From an uncultured Eubacteriales bacterium (GTDB lineage: Bacteria; Bacillota; Clostridia; Lachnospirales; Lachnospiraceae): a stretch of DNA of 64,000 nt. A program made the position numbers and the translations under genes. This document shows, in pieces, positions 46,338 through 56,436 of the stretch. Where the stretch lies: assembly GCA_900315425.1 (NCBI GenBank), contig OMZA01000002.1, positions 124,001-188,000 on the forward strand, in the 5' to 3' direction. Each line of letters starts with the position of its first letter. The stretch's first letter is position 1. A model generated the notes under the pieces. That model worked only from the letters and a program-made list of their open reading frames with translations, did not search any database and was not told where the DNA came from.

Positions 46338-47039
46338 ATGGATGAGGTTAGAATAAATAAATACTTAAGTCAATGCGGCTTATGCTCAAGAAGAGAAGCA
46401 GACAAATATATAGAATCCGGAAATGTAACCATAAATGGTAAAGTAGCAGTACTTGGAGACAGAGTGTCTGAATCGGATGATGTAAGGTATAAAGGAAAAA
46501 AGCTTTTAGTGGAAAAAGAATTTGTTCTTTTAGCATATAATAAACCGATTGGTGTAGAATGTACTGCGGATAAAAAAAATCCGGATAATATAATTGATAA
46601 GATAGGATACAATAAAAAGATTTTTTACGTAGGAAGATTAGATAAGAATTCCTGTGGATTGATTTTGTTTACCAACGATGGTGATTTGGGAAATAGAATT
46701 GCAAAAGCTGTTAATGAACATGAGAAAGAGTATGTTGTAAAAATTAAAAATCAAATTACAGATGAATTTATTAATAAAATGTCTAAACCAGTGCATATTT
46801 TAGATACTGTTACAAGGCCATGCAAAGTCTGGAAGATAGATAATCATACCTTTGGCATTATTTTGACACAGGGACTTAACAGACAGATAAGACGTATGAC
46901 AGAGGCTTGTGGAGAGCAGGTTACATTTTTAAAACGAATTAGGGTTATGAATATTAAGCTGGACAATTTAGAAATAGGAAAATATAGAGAGTGCACGCAA
47001 AAGGAAATAGATGAATTGAAACAAAAGGTATATAAATAA
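46338..47039 (+). CDS. RluF/RsuA-family rRNA pseudouridine synthase
   Basis: 233 residues. N-terminal S4 domain (RINKYLSQCGLCSRREADKYI), then the catalytic domain with the active Asp in GRLDKNSCGLILFTND and a GLNRQIRRM motif, typical of the RluF (23S U2604) subgroup. The Gly-Leu-Asn form distinguishes it from RsuA/RluB (GRNRQVRRM). AGGAG is a little far (12 bases) from ATG 46338. Confidence 0.9.
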   Translation: MDEVRINKYLSQCGLCSRREADKYIESGNVTINGKVAVLGDRVSESDDVRYKGKKLLVEKEFVLLAYNKPIGVECTADKKNPDNIIDKIGYNKKIFYVGRLDKNSCGLILFTNDGDLGNRIAKAVNEHEKEYVVKIKNQITDEFINKMSKPVHILDTVTRPCKVWKIDNHTFGIILTQGLNRQIRRMTEACGEQVTFLKRIRVMNIKLDNLEIGKYRECTQKEIDELKQKVYK

Positions 47040-47055
47040 ATTTTGGAGAGTTAAC

Positions 47056-49035
47056 ATGGGTAAAGAGTTAAAAACAGATGCCGAAAAACAGAATCGTATT
47101 AAAGAACTGATTGAGATTTTAAATAACGCCTCATATGTTTATTATCAAAAGGGAAATGAGGTAATGAGTAACTATGAATATGATGAATTATATGATGAAT
47201 TGGTAGAACTTGAAAAGGAAACAGGATTTGTAATGGCTAATAGTCCGACAGTTAATGTTGGATACGAAGTTGTTAGTGAGTTACCTAAGGAAAAACATGA
47301 AAGTTCCATGTTATCTTTAAATAAAACCAAAGAAGTGGCAGAACTTCAAAGTTTTATTGGGAATCATAAAGGCATTATCTCTTGGAAATTAGATGGATTA
47401 ACTGTTGTTCTTACTTATAATAACGGGGAATTGGTTAAAGCAGTAACAAGAGGTAATGGTGATATTGGAGAGTTAATTACTGCCAATGCAAAGACATTTA
47501 AAAATATTCCGTTAAAAATAGCATACAAAGACGAGTTAATAATTCGTGGTGAAGCTGTAATACGATACTCTGATTTTGAAAAGATAAATGATGAAATTGG
47601 AGAAGAGAATGAAAAATACAAGAACCCTAGAAATCTATGTTCTGGTTCGGTTAGGCAGCTTAATAGTGAAATAACTGCCAAAAGAAATGTGAACTTCTAT
47701 GCATTTGCATTAATTAAAGCAGATGGTGTGGATTTTAATGATTCAATAAATGAGCAGTTTTCATGGCTTGAAAACCAAGGATTTCAAGTGGTGGAACATT
47801 TTATTGTTACTAAGGATACCATTGCAGACCAGGTAGATTATTTTTCAAATGCTATTAAAACTAATGATCTTCCATCAGATGGACTTGTACTGATGTTTGA
47901 TGGTATTGAATATGGTAAATCTTTAGGAACAACTGCAAAATTCCCAAGAAATGGCATTGCCTTTAAATGGCAGGATGAAACAGCTACTACGAAGCTTTTA
48001 GATATTGAGTGGAGTGCTTCAAGAACGGGACTAATAAATCCGGTTGCCATATTTGAACCTGTAGAGTTAGAAGGAACAACTGTAAGTAGAGCCAGTGTTC
48101 ATAATGTAAGTATTGCAGAATCTCTTCAATTGGGAATTGGAGATACGATAGAAGTATATAAGGCAAACATGATTATTCCACAGATTGCCGTTAATCAAAC
48201 AAAATCAGGTTTGAAAAATGTACCGGAAGTTTGTCCTATATGCGGGGAGAAGACAAAGATAAAAAATGATAATGGTTTTAAATTTTTATATTGTGTTAAT
48301 CCTAAATGTCCTGCAAAGCAAATTAAAAGATTTGCTAATTTTGTAAGTAGAAGTGCTCTTAACATTCAAGGATTATCTGAAGAAACCTTGGAAAAGTTTG
48401 TAGATAGCGGTTACATAAAGACTTACGGAGACATTTTTAAACTAGACAGATATCAGGATAGTATCGTAAACACCAAGGGATTTGGTGAAACATCATTTAA
48501 AAATTATATTGAAGCTATTGATGCAGGAAGAAATCAAGTAAGTTGCAGAGTTCTAGCCGGACTGGGAATAGCAGGTGTAGGTCTTACAAATGCTAGAAAT
48601 CTTATGAGACATTTAAATGTTAAACTTGAAGATTTACCAAAGGTTTTACCGGAAGATTTGGAAAAAATCGATGGTGTAGGTTCTGTAATGGCTAATGCTA
48701 TAGTGGAGTATTTTTCTGATAAGGAAAAACTTGAAGAGTATTTGGAACTTTTAAGTGAGTTAAACATAACCTATGAAGAAAATATCAATACTGAAAATGC
48801 CATTGCAGGAAAAACATTTGTTATAACGGGCTCTTTAAATAAGTATGATAACAGAGATGCTTTAAAGGAAGTTATTGATAGTTTAGGCGGTAAGGTTACA
48901 GGAAGTGTAACAAAGAAGACGGATTATTTAATTAATAATGATATAGATTCAACATCTTCAAAAAATAAAAAAGCAAAGGAATTGGGGATACCAATAATTA
49001 CAGAAGAAGATTTTGATAATTTGAAGAACAGTTAA
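47056..49035 (+). CDS. ligA: NAD-dependent DNA ligase
   Basis: 659 residues. Ia domain, adenylation domain with the nucleophilic Lys in KLDGLTVVL, OB fold, a Cys4 zinc finger (CPICGEK and YCVNPKCPAK), helix-hairpin-helix repeats (LAGLGIAGVGL, IDGVGSVMANAI) and a C-terminal BRCT domain (GKTFVITGSLNKYD). It seals nicks in replication and repair. The front part is somewhat divergent (YYQKGNEVMSNYEYDELYDEL) but complete. Confidence 0.96.
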   Translation: MGKELKTDAEKQNRIKELIEILNNASYVYYQKGNEVMSNYEYDELYDELVELEKETGFVMANSPTVNVGYEVVSELPKEKHESSMLSLNKTKEVAELQSFIGNHKGIISWKLDGLTVVLTYNNGELVKAVTRGNGDIGELITANAKTFKNIPLKIAYKDELIIRGEAVIRYSDFEKINDEIGEENEKYKNPRNLCSGSVRQLNSEITAKRNVNFYAFALIKADGVDFNDSINEQFSWLENQGFQVVEHFIVTKDTIADQVDYFSNAIKTNDLPSDGLVLMFDGIEYGKSLGTTAKFPRNGIAFKWQDETATTKLLDIEWSASRTGLINPVAIFEPVELEGTTVSRASVHNVSIAESLQLGIGDTIEVYKANMIIPQIAVNQTKSGLKNVPEVCPICGEKTKIKNDNGFKFLYCVNPKCPAKQIKRFANFVSRSALNIQGLSEETLEKFVDSGYIKTYGDIFKLDRYQDSIVNTKGFGETSFKNYIEAIDAGRNQVSCRVLAGLGIAGVGLTNARNLMRHLNVKLEDLPKVLPEDLEKIDGVGSVMANAIVEYFSDKEKLEEYLELLSELNITYEENINTENAIAGKTFVITGSLNKYDNRDALKEVIDSLGGKVTGSVTKKTDYLINNDIDSTSSKNKKAKELGIPIITEEDFDNLKNS

Positions 49036-49076
49036 TCAACTTAGTTGAAAGAGTTTCCCTTTTATGTTAGACTTTG

Positions 49077-49105
49077 TTGATGGTTAAATAAGTGATAATT
49101 ATAGT
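49077..49105 (+). promoter_or_regulatory. candidate promoter of metA
   Basis: TTGATG at 49077-49082, a 17-base spacer and TATAGT at 49100-49105, 38 bases before the ATG. No SAM riboswitch lies between. Confidence 0.6.
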
Positions 49106-49143
49106 TTTTACTTAATAAGTATATAGGGAAAGAAGTTGATAAC

Positions 49144-50049
49144 ATGCCAATTAAAGTACAATCAGATTTACCTGCAAAGGCAGTCTTAGAGTCGGAAAAC
49201 ATATTCATTATGGACGAAAACAGAGCTATAAGTCAGGATATCCGTCCGTTAAAAATAGTACTTCTTAATCTGATGCCTCTTAAAAATGAGACAGAGATTC
49301 AGATAATCAGGGCATTGTCAAATACTCCACTTCAGGTGGATTTAACATTTTTAAGAATTGCATCCCATATATCTAAGAATACACCTCAAAGTCATTTGAA
49401 TCAGTTCTATACAACTTTTGATAAGATAAAAGATCAAAAGTTTGATGGTTTTATAATCACCGGCGCACCTCTTGAGGATTATGCCTTTGAGGATATTGAT
49501 TACTGGGATGAACTTACCAGAATAATGGATTTTACTCAAACAAATGTAACATCAACGTTTCATATTTGTTGGGGAGCTCAGGCTGGATTATATTACCACT
49601 ATGGCATTCCAACATATGAGATTGATAAAAAAATTTTTGGTATATATAAACAAAAGGTTCTTCATCACAAAGTACCTTTAATGAGAGGCTTTGATGATTA
49701 TTTTTGGTGTCCTATTTCCAGAAGATCTGATACTGATAGAGATGCCATTAAGAAGAATGAGAATTTAACAGTACTTGCAGAATCTAAAGAAGCAGGTCCA
49801 ACCATAATAATGGATAAAGAAGGTAAGAATGTATTTGTTACCGGACATATGGAATATGACAGGGTTACGTTGGATCTTGAGTATAAAAGAGATATGGCAA
49901 AGGGTTTGGATATAGAAGTGCCGGAAAATTATTATCCAGAGGATGATCCAAGACGAAAGCCTGAATTATCATGGAGAGCCCATGCTAATACACTTTATAC
50001 AAATTGGATAAATTATTACGTTTACCAGATAACGCCATATGTATTATAG
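49144..50049 (+). CDS. metAA: homoserine O-acetyltransferase (MetA family)
   Basis: 301 residues, aligning end to end with MetA. The acyl-carrying Cys is Cys142 in FHICWGAQAG, with catalytic His in VTGHMEYDR and a Glu nearby. Residue 111 in GAPLE is Glu. In this family Glu111 marks acetyl-CoA use (Bacillus cereus type) and Gly111 succinyl-CoA use (E. coli), so O-acetylhomoserine is the likely product. It starts the transsulfuration or direct sulfhydrylation route to homocysteine, used by MetH at 43892. Confidence 0.94.
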   Translation: MPIKVQSDLPAKAVLESENIFIMDENRAISQDIRPLKIVLLNLMPLKNETEIQIIRALSNTPLQVDLTFLRIASHISKNTPQSHLNQFYTTFDKIKDQKFDGFIITGAPLEDYAFEDIDYWDELTRIMDFTQTNVTSTFHICWGAQAGLYYHYGIPTYEIDKKIFGIYKQKVLHHKVPLMRGFDDYFWCPISRRSDTDRDAIKKNENLTVLAESKEAGPTIIMDKEGKNVFVTGHMEYDRVTLDLEYKRDMAKGLDIEVPENYYPEDDPRRKPELSWRAHANTLYTNWINYYVYQITPYVL

Positions 50050-50066
50050 GATTTGGTGATAAAGCT

Positions 50067-51158
50067 ATGAATGTAATTAGTAAAGAAAATAAAACAGTTG
50101 TGGTAGGTATGTCCGGAGGAGTTGATTCTTCTGTATGTGCTTATTTGCTAAAGGAACAAGGCTACAATGTAGTTGGTGCAACCATGCAGATATGGCAGGA
50201 GTGTGACAACCATGAGAATAGTAGCTTTACTTCAGTTGATGATGCTAAAAGAGTTGCTGATATGCTAGGTATTCCTCATTATACAATGGATTTTCGTAAG
50301 GAGTTTAAAGAAAGAGTTGTAAATGATTTTATACAGGAATATTTGGCAGGAAGAACGCCTAATCCATGTATCGTGTGCAATAGATATGTGAAATGGGAAT
50401 CCCTTTTAAAAAGGTCTATGGAGATTGGAGCAGATTACATAGCTACCGGTCATTATGCCAGAATTGAAAAGCTAGATAATGGCAGATATGCTATTAGAAA
50501 TTCCATAACTGCTACTAAAGATCAGACCTACGCTTTATATAAGCTTACCCAGGAACAATTAGAACACACCTTGATGCCTGTAGGAGATTATGCCAAGGAA
50601 GAAGTAAGAAAAATTGCCAAGGAGATTGGATTAACAGTTGCCGACAAACCGGATAGTATGGATATTTGTTTTGTAACTGATAATGACTACGCAGGATTCA
50701 TTGAAAGAAATGCTGGTAAGAAAATTGAAACCGGTAATTTTGTAGATATTCATGGGAATGTATTAGGTACACATAAGGGAATTACTTGTTATACTGTTGG
50801 ACAACGAAAAGGTTTGGGATTATCATTAGGACATCCTGTATTTGTAACTGAAATCAGACCAGAGACCAATGAGGTTGTAATTGGTGAAAATGAAGATATC
50901 TTTGTTGATACTGTTATTGCTAACAAGGTGAATTTTATGGGCGAAGCTGCAATTAATGAGGATAAAACTTATATTGCAAAAATTCGTTATAATCACAAGG
51001 GTAGTCCGTGTCATGCAAGATTAGTAGATGATAAACTGGTGGTGACATTTGATGCTCCGGTTAGAGCAGTTACACCGGGACAGGCATTAGTAGTATATTC
51101 AAATGATTACGTTGCATTTGGAGGAACTATTTTGAAAGGAGCAAATTTCAATGTCTAA
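50067..51158 (+). CDS. mnmA: tRNA 2-thiouridylase MnmA
   Basis: 363 residues. PP-loop VVVGMSGGVDSSVCA, the catalytic Cys in NPCIVCNRYVKW, GADYIATGHYARI, KDQTYALY, DICFV and the second Cys of the pair in that strand. It puts sulfur on U34 of Lys, Glu and Gln tRNAs. An in-frame start 63 bases upstream lies within metA and lacks a ribosome site; ATG 50067 matches family length. Confidence 0.96.
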   Translation: MNVISKENKTVVVGMSGGVDSSVCAYLLKEQGYNVVGATMQIWQECDNHENSSFTSVDDAKRVADMLGIPHYTMDFRKEFKERVVNDFIQEYLAGRTPNPCIVCNRYVKWESLLKRSMEIGADYIATGHYARIEKLDNGRYAIRNSITATKDQTYALYKLTQEQLEHTLMPVGDYAKEEVRKIAKEIGLTVADKPDSMDICFVTDNDYAGFIERNAGKKIETGNFVDIHGNVLGTHKGITCYTVGQRKGLGLSLGHPVFVTEIRPETNEVVIGENEDIFVDTVIANKVNFMGEAAINEDKTYIAKIRYNHKGSPCHARLVDDKLVVTFDAPVRAVTPGQALVVYSNDYVAFGGTILKGANFNV

Positions 51159-52164
51159 TAAGATAAGTAATCTTAAAAATATAGTTGTAAATGCAACAGC
51201 TGTAATATGGTCTCAGCTGGCTTATAAGATTATTGTATTTATTATATTAGCTTTATACATAAGTAACACCTTAGGTGATTTCAATAAAGATACTAAAAAA
51301 AGATTAAATACTTATACAAGAACATATATAAACTCTATAGTTGATGATTCTGTAGATAAAGTTCAACTTAGTGTAAATGATGAGTATAAGATGCTTAGTA
51401 ATCTGGCTCTTTCCTATGATTTTTCAGATGAGGGTAACATTGAAAGTACAAAGCAGTTTTTGGAAAAATCTTTAACTATTAATAATTTTATAGGACTTGT
51501 ATTGATTAACGATGATGGAGAGGTTATAGAAGCTGTAGGAGAGAATCAGGAGTGGGATTATACAACATTATTGTCAACTACAAGTAAAGGCGGTTATTTT
51601 ACGTCTTCAAGTTATAAATCGGATGATAATAATTCATATATTTGTTTTGCAGTGCCTATGTACAATGAAGAAAAAACAGAGGGTGCATTGGTAGCAACAT
51701 ATGATTTGGAGAAATTCACAGAGATTCTTGATACATCATCATTTGGTAAAATGGGAACCATTTTTATAACCCAAACGAATGGAAATATAATTGCAGGTAA
51801 TTTATCGGCAAAGGGAACTAATATATTCGATGTAATGAGCTCCGTAGATTCTGCCACAGCTAAAAAGCTTAAAAAGGCATTGAAAAATAATCAGTCTGGT
51901 ACTATTAAGTATGAAACAAAAAGTGGAAGTATAAGATATGTATCATATTCTACAATTCCTGCAACAGGCTGGTATTGTGTGTCCATGGTTTCAGAAAAGA
52001 CGATTTCTAAACTTCCAAATAATATTCGTAATAATGCTGTAAAGACATTTAAAAAGATTAATACATGTATTGCAATAGTGATAGTATTAGTTCTTGTAAT
52101 GGATTTAAGAATCATTTATCTTAATTATAAAGATAAGCATAAAAAAATAGACTCTGACAAATAA
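51151..52164 (+). CDS. membrane-anchored Cache-domain sensor without output domain
   Basis: 337 residues. Transmembrane helix at about 23-41, an extracytoplasmic region of about 250 residues with dCache-like repeats (GLVLINDDGEVIEAVG; MGTIFITQTNGNIIAG; ATGWYCVSMV), a second helix at about 308-327 and a 10-residue cytoplasmic tail. Such domains normally feed a kinase, chemoreceptor or GGDEF output; none is present here. It overlaps mnmA by 8 bases, with GAAAGGAG inside it. Its partner is unknown. Confidence 0.8.
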   Translation: MSNKISNLKNIVVNATAVIWSQLAYKIIVFIILALYISNTLGDFNKDTKKRLNTYTRTYINSIVDDSVDKVQLSVNDEYKMLSNLALSYDFSDEGNIESTKQFLEKSLTINNFIGLVLINDDGEVIEAVGENQEWDYTTLLSTTSKGGYFTSSSYKSDDNNSYICFAVPMYNEEKTEGALVATYDLEKFTEILDTSSFGKMGTIFITQTNGNIIAGNLSAKGTNIFDVMSSVDSATAKKLKKALKNNQSGTIKYETKSGSIRYVSYSTIPATGWYCVSMVSEKTISKLPNNIRNNAVKTFKKINTCIAIVIVLVLVMDLRIIYLNYKDKHKKIDSDK

Positions 52165-52173
52165 TCAGAGTCT
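52141..52173 (-). terminator. terminator of the PHP hydrolase gene (minus strand)
   Basis: A perfect 9-bp stem (52149-52157 with 52165-52173), followed on the minus strand by a T-run (seven A on the plus strand at 52141-52147). The stop codon of the Cache gene lies in its loop. Confidence 0.75.
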
Positions 52174-52194
52174 GATAAATAGCATTTATATTGA

Positions 52195-53004
52195 TTATAG
52201 TTTTATAAATTCAGGTTTACGATTTTTAAAAACTGTAATGTATTTGAAGCCACAGTCTGCTAAGCACTCTGTGGTTTCTTTGATTCTATATCCAACATCT
52301 GTAGCTTTGTGGGCATCGGAACCTACAGTAATAATTTCTCCACCTAATTCTCTGTACATTTTTATAATATCAAAATTAGGATTAGGCTGTGGTAAACCGC
52401 TTCGATAACCGCTGGTATTTACTTCGATTCCTTTACCGTTATCAATAAGGGTTTTTAAAATGTCCTTTAAAATATCATAAAATTCCATATAGTCATAGTA
52501 ATCTTCTTTATCAGGAGAATATCTTATACAGTAATCAATGTGACCATACACATCAAAATTTTTACAAAATTTAAGATTATTTACAATAGATTCAAAGTAT
52601 TCCATAAGGGCTTCTGTTTTGGACTTTCCCTGGAAGTATTCCGGATAATAAGGGTCTTTACCGTTAACTAAATGAGAAGAGCCAATGATAAAATCATAAG
52701 GGTGTCTGTTTATAAAGTCATCTAATCTAAAAGCTTTATCAGGCTCAAGTCCTGTTTCAACTCCAAGGTAAATAGCCAATTCATTTGTAGTTTGTTCTTT
52801 ATACTTTGACATACTGTTAAAGTAATCATCCTTGTCCAATTCATAAAGAACACCTTCAGCTACATAATCAAAATCTAAGTGGTCCGTGAAGCATATACTG
52901 TTCAAACCACATTTCTTAGCAGCAGCAATAACATTTTCAGGCTTTTCAAAACTGTCACCAGAAAATTCAGTGTGAAGGTGGTGATCCATTAAATATACAC
53001 TCAT
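52195..53004 (-). CDS. PHP-domain phosphatase (HisK/HisJ-like histidinol phosphatase)
   Basis: About 269 residues. Metal-binding motifs of the PHP barrel: DHHLHTEFSGD, FTDHLDFD, GVETGLE, GSSHLV, GHIDY and VGSDAHKA. In Firmicutes this type is annotated as histidinol-phosphatase, but no his gene lies nearby, so the substrate is only likely. ATG 53004 with GGAGGATTT before it is used instead of an upstream in-frame ATG at 53079. Confidence 0.88.
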   Translation of the reverse strand: MSVYLMDHHLHTEFSGDSFEKPENVIAAAKKCGLNSICFTDHLDFDYVAEGVLYELDKDDYFNSMSKYKEQTTNELAIYLGVETGLEPDKAFRLDDFINRHPYDFIIGSSHLVNGKDPYYPEYFQGKSKTEALMEYFESIVNNLKFCKNFDVYGHIDYCIRYSPDKEDYYDYMEFYDILKDILKTLIDNGKGIEVNTSGYRSGLPQPNPNFDIIKMYRELGGEIITVGSDAHKATDVGYRIKETTECLADCGFKYITVFKNRKPEFIKL

Positions 53005-53114
53005 TTTAAATCCTCCATAATGTTTAGATGTATTAAATAGAGAAATATGTATAAACCTACAGCTAATAATATAGCACAAAAGCCCTATTTATCAAAACCA
53101 TGTCAAAATAATAC

Positions 53115-53143
53115 TTGATATTTTAGGGTAAATTGAGTAGAAT
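53115..53143 (+). promoter_or_regulatory. promoter of gap
   Basis: TTGATA at 53115-53120, a 17-base spacer and TAGAAT at 53138-53143. A GACGT/ACGTC inverted repeat lies downstream at about 53163-53182 and could be an operator. No CggR-type operator is seen. Confidence 0.65.
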
Positions 53144-53232
53144 AACATTTAGGTTAAGTTTAGACGTGTTAAGGACAACGTCAAAATTTTAACAAAGATA
53201 ATCTATTTTACTATTAGGAGGATTTATTTAAA

Positions 53233-54249
53233 ATGGCAGATGTAAGAGTTGCAATTAACGGTTTTGGTCGTATTGGTCGTCTTGCTTTCAGACAGATGTT
53301 CGGAGCAGAGGGATACGAAGTAGTAGCTATCAACGATTTAACAAGTCCTAAGATGTTAGCTCATTTATTAAAGTATGATTCATCACAGGGTACTTATGAT
53401 AAGAAAGATACAGTAAGCGCTGGTGAAGATTCTATCACAGTTGATGGAAAAACAATTAAGATTTACAAAGAAGCAGATGCTAATAACCTTCCATGGGGAG
53501 AGTTAAAAGTAGACGTTGTTCTTGAGTGTACAGGTTTCTATACATCAAAAGATAAAGCACAGGCTCATATCAATGCAGGTGCAAGAAAGGTTGTTATCTC
53601 AGCTCCAGCTGGAAACGATCTTCCTACAATCGTTTACAATGTTAACCATGAAACACTTAAAGCTGATGATACAATCATCTCAGCTGCTTCATGTACAACA
53701 AACTGCTTAGCTCCTATGGCTAAGGCTTTAAATGATCTTGCTCCAATCCAGAGTGGTATCATGTCAACAATCCATGCTTACACAGGAGATCAGATGATCC
53801 TTGACGGACCACAGAGAAAAGGTGATTTAAGAAGATCACGTGCTGGTGCTTGCAACATCGTTCCTAACTCAACAGGTGCTGCTAAAGCTATCGGATTAGT
53901 TATTCCAGAGTTAAATGGAAAACTTATCGGATCTGCACAGAGAGTTCCAACTCCATCAGGATCTACAACAATTCTTGTCGCAGTTGTTAAAGGTGCTGTA
54001 ACAGTTGATCAGATTAACGATGCTATGAAAGCTGCTCAGACAGAGTCTTATGGCTACAATGAAGACCCAATCGTTTCAAGTGATATCATCGGTATGAGAT
54101 ATGGTTCATTATTCGATGCTACTCAGACAATGGTTTCACCTATGGAAGATGGCAATACACAGGTACAGGTTGTTTCTTGGTATGATAACGAGAACAGCTA
54201 CACAAGCCAGATGGTTAGAACAATCAAATATTTCTCTAACCTTTCATAA
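53233..54249 (+). CDS. gap: glyceraldehyde-3-phosphate dehydrogenase
   Basis: 338 residues. [13 protein letters not shown] binds NAD, the catalytic Cys lies in [16 protein letters not shown], and the C-terminal [14 protein letters not shown] is intact. It is the phosphorylating, NAD-linked type of glycolysis. AGGAGGA lies before ATG 53233. Codon bias is very strong, like the butyrate operon, pointing to high expression. A terminator separates it from pgk. Confidence 0.98.
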   Translation: MADVRVAINGFGRIGRLAFRQMFGAEGYEVVAINDLTSPKMLAHLLKYDSSQGTYDKKDTVSAGEDSITVDGKTIKIYKEADANNLPWGELKVDVVLECTGFYTSKDKAQAHINAGARKVVISAPAGNDLPTIVYNVNHETLKADDTIISAASCTTNCLAPMAKALNDLAPIQSGIMSTIHAYTGDQMILDGPQRKGDLRRSRAGACNIVPNSTGAAKAIGLVIPELNGKLIGSAQRVPTPSGSTTILVAVVKGAVTVDQINDAMKAAQTESYGYNEDPIVSSDIIGMRYGSLFDATQTMVSPMEDGNTQVQVVSWYDNENSYTSQMVRTIKYFSNLS

Positions 54250-54281
54250 TTTATAAGATCGAATTAATTTAGATCCTCATG

Positions 54282-54314
54282 GGTCCGGTTCATTATTGGG
54301 CCGGGCCTCTTTTT
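54282..54314 (+). terminator. terminator between gap and pgk
   Basis: A GC-rich 10-bp stem (54282-54291 with 54298-54307; three G-U pairs), ATTATT loop, T-run. Strong enough to make gap transcripts exceed those of pgk. Confidence 0.85.
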
Positions 54315-54346
54315 AGTAAAAATTCAATTAAGAAAGGAGCATATTA

Positions 54347-55546
54347 ATGCTTAATAAGAAATCAGTTGATGATATCAACGTAAAAGGAAAAAGAGTTTTA
54401 GTAAGATGCGATTTCAACGTTCCATTGGACGCTGATTTAAATATCACAGATGAGAACAGATTAGTTGCAGCACTTCCTACAATTAAAAAATTAATTGCAG
54501 ATGGTGGAAAGGTTATCCTTTGCTCACATCTTGGTAAACCAAAGGGAGAGCCAAAGCCAGAGCTTTCATTAGCTCCAGTAGCTAAGAGATTATCAGAGCT
54601 CTTAGGACAGGAAGTTAAATTTGCTGCAGATGCTGAAGTAGTTGGCGCAAATGCTAAGGCTGCTGTAGAAGCAATGAACGACGGAGACGTTATTTTATTA
54701 GAGAACACACGTTATAGAGCTGAAGAGACAAAGAACGAAGAAGCATTCAGCAAAGATCTTGCAAGTCTTGCAGACGTATTTGTAAATGATGCGTTTGGTA
54801 CAGCTCATAGAGCTCATTGCTCAAACGTAGGTGTAACAAAATTCGTAGATACATGTGTAGTTGGATATTTGATGCAGAAGGAAATTGATTTCCTTGGAAA
54901 TGCAGTTAATAATCCAGAGAGACCTTTTGTAGCAATCCTTGGTGGTTCAAAGGTTTCTTCAAAGATTTCTGTAATTGACAACCTTCTTAACAAGGTTGAT
55001 GTTCTTATCATTGGTGGTGGAATGGCTTACACATTCATGGCTGCTCATGGTGAGGAAGTTGGTAAATCTCTTCTTGAAGAGGATTATAAGCAGTACGCAC
55101 TCGATATGGAAAAGAAAGCTGAAGAAAAGGGCGTTAAATTACTCATTCCTATCGATACAGTAGTAGCTGATGATTTTAGCAACGATGCAAATTCAAAGAT
55201 TGTTAACAGAGGTGAGATTCCAGCTGATATGGAAGGTCTTGATATTGGACCAAAGACAAGAGAATTATTTGCAGATGCACTTAAGGGAGCTAAGACAGTT
55301 GTTTGGAACGGACCTATGGGATGTTTCGAAATGCCTAACTTTGCTGCTGGTACAGTTGCAATTGCAGAGGCACTTGCAAATCTTGAAGGCGCTACAACAA
55401 TCATCGGTGGTGGTGATTCTGCAGCCGCTGTTAATAACCTTGGATATGGCGATAAGATGACACACATCTCAACAGGTGGTGGAGCTTCTCTTGAATTCCT
55501 TGAGGGTAAAGAGCTTCCAGGTGTTGTTGCAGCAGATGATAAATAA
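54347..55546 (+). CDS. pgk: phosphoglycerate kinase
   Basis: 399 residues. [57 protein letters not shown] and GGGDSAAAV are all intact. It makes ATP from 1,3-bisphosphoglycerate. AAAGGAG precedes the ATG. Only 32 bases separate it from the gap terminator, so part of its mRNA is likely read-through. Confidence 0.98.
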   Translation: MLNKKSVDDINVKGKRVLVRCDFNVPLDADLNITDENRLVAALPTIKKLIADGGKVILCSHLGKPKGEPKPELSLAPVAKRLSELLGQEVKFAADAEVVGANAKAAVEAMNDGDVILLENTRYRAEETKNEEAFSKDLASLADVFVNDAFGTAHRAHCSNVGVTKFVDTCVVGYLMQKEIDFLGNAVNNPERPFVAILGGSKVSSKISVIDNLLNKVDVLIIGGGMAYTFMAAHGEEVGKSLLEEDYKQYALDMEKKAEEKGVKLLIPIDTVVADDFSNDANSKIVNRGEIPADMEGLDIGPKTRELFADALKGAKTVVWNGPMGCFEMPNFAAGTVAIAEALANLEGATTIIGGGDSAAAVNNLGYGDKMTHISTGGGASLEFLEGKELPGVVAADDK

Positions 55547-55573
55547 TATTTTTAATATAAAAGGAGATTTGTT

Positions 55574-56323
55574 ATGCGTAAGAAAATAGTAGCAGGTAAC
55601 TGGAAAATGAATAAGACTCCAAGTGAAGCCGTAGCTCTTATTGATGAATTAAAACCATTAGTAGCTAATGATGATGTAGATGTTGTATTTTGTGTACCAG
55701 CAATCGATATTATTCCAGCAGTTGAGGCTACAAAAGGAACTAACATTGAAATTGGTGCTGAGAATATGTATTTTGAAGAAAGCGGTGCTTATACAGGAGA
55801 AATCGCTCCTAACATGTTAGTAGATGCTGGTGTTAAATATGTTATTATTGGACATTCAGAGAGAAGAGAATATTTTGCTGAAACAGATGAGACAGTTAAT
55901 AAAAAAGTATTAAAGGCATTTGAGCATGGTCTTACACCAATCATTTGCTGTGGTGAGTCTTTAACTCAGAGAGAACAGGGAATCACTATTGACTGGATTC
56001 GTCAGCAGATTAAGATTGCATTCTTAAATGTAACAGCAGATCAGGCTAAGACAGCAGTTATCGCTTATGAGCCAATCTGGGCTATTGGTACAGGTAAAAC
56101 AGCTACATCTGATCAGGCAGAGGAAGTATGTGGAGCTATTAGAGCTTGCATCGCTGAAGTTTATGATGAAGCTACAGCACAGGCAATTAGAATTCAGTAT
56201 GGTGGATCTGTAAACGCAGGAAACGCAGCTGAATTATTTGCTAAAGAAGATATCGATGGAGGTCTTGTAGGAGGAGCTTCTCTTAAGGCTGATTTCGGTA
56301 AGATTGTTAATTACAATAAATAA
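55574..56323 (+). CDS. tpiA: triosephosphate isomerase
   Basis: 249 residues. AGNWKMNKT holds the catalytic Lys, [11 protein letters not shown] the His, [14 protein letters not shown] the Glu, and YGGSVNAGN the phosphate-binding strand. Interconverts dihydroxyacetone phosphate and glyceraldehyde 3-phosphate. AAAGGAG lies before ATG 55574, 27 bases after pgk. Confidence 0.98.
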   Translation: MRKKIVAGNWKMNKTPSEAVALIDELKPLVANDDVDVVFCVPAIDIIPAVEATKGTNIEIGAENMYFEESGAYTGEIAPNMLVDAGVKYVIIGHSERREYFAETDETVNKKVLKAFEHGLTPIICCGESLTQREQGITIDWIRQQIKIAFLNVTADQAKTAVIAYEPIWAIGTGKTATSDQAEEVCGAIRACIAEVYDEATAQAIRIQYGGSVNAGNAAELFAKEDIDGGLVGGASLKADFGKIVNYNK

Positions 56324-56344
56324 TATTTTAAATGTAATATAACC

Positions 56345-56379
56345 AGGGGAAGTCAGCGCCATAACTGACTTTCCCTTTT
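56345..56379 (+). terminator. terminator between tpiA and gpmI
   Basis: An 11-bp stem (56346-56356 with 56365-56375), an eight-base loop and four T. Confidence 0.8.
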
Positions 56380-56436
56380 CTAAGGTAATCATATTATTGG
56401 ATTACTATATTTTAAACATGAAAGGAAGTAAATAAA

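Noticed and set aside
49036..49143. SAM riboswitch before metA
   Set aside because: Only a promoter and AT-rich sequence; no S-box or SAM-II core motifs.
50004..50067. Upstream start for mnmA inside metA
   Set aside because: Adds 21 residues not found in the family and lacks a ribosome site.
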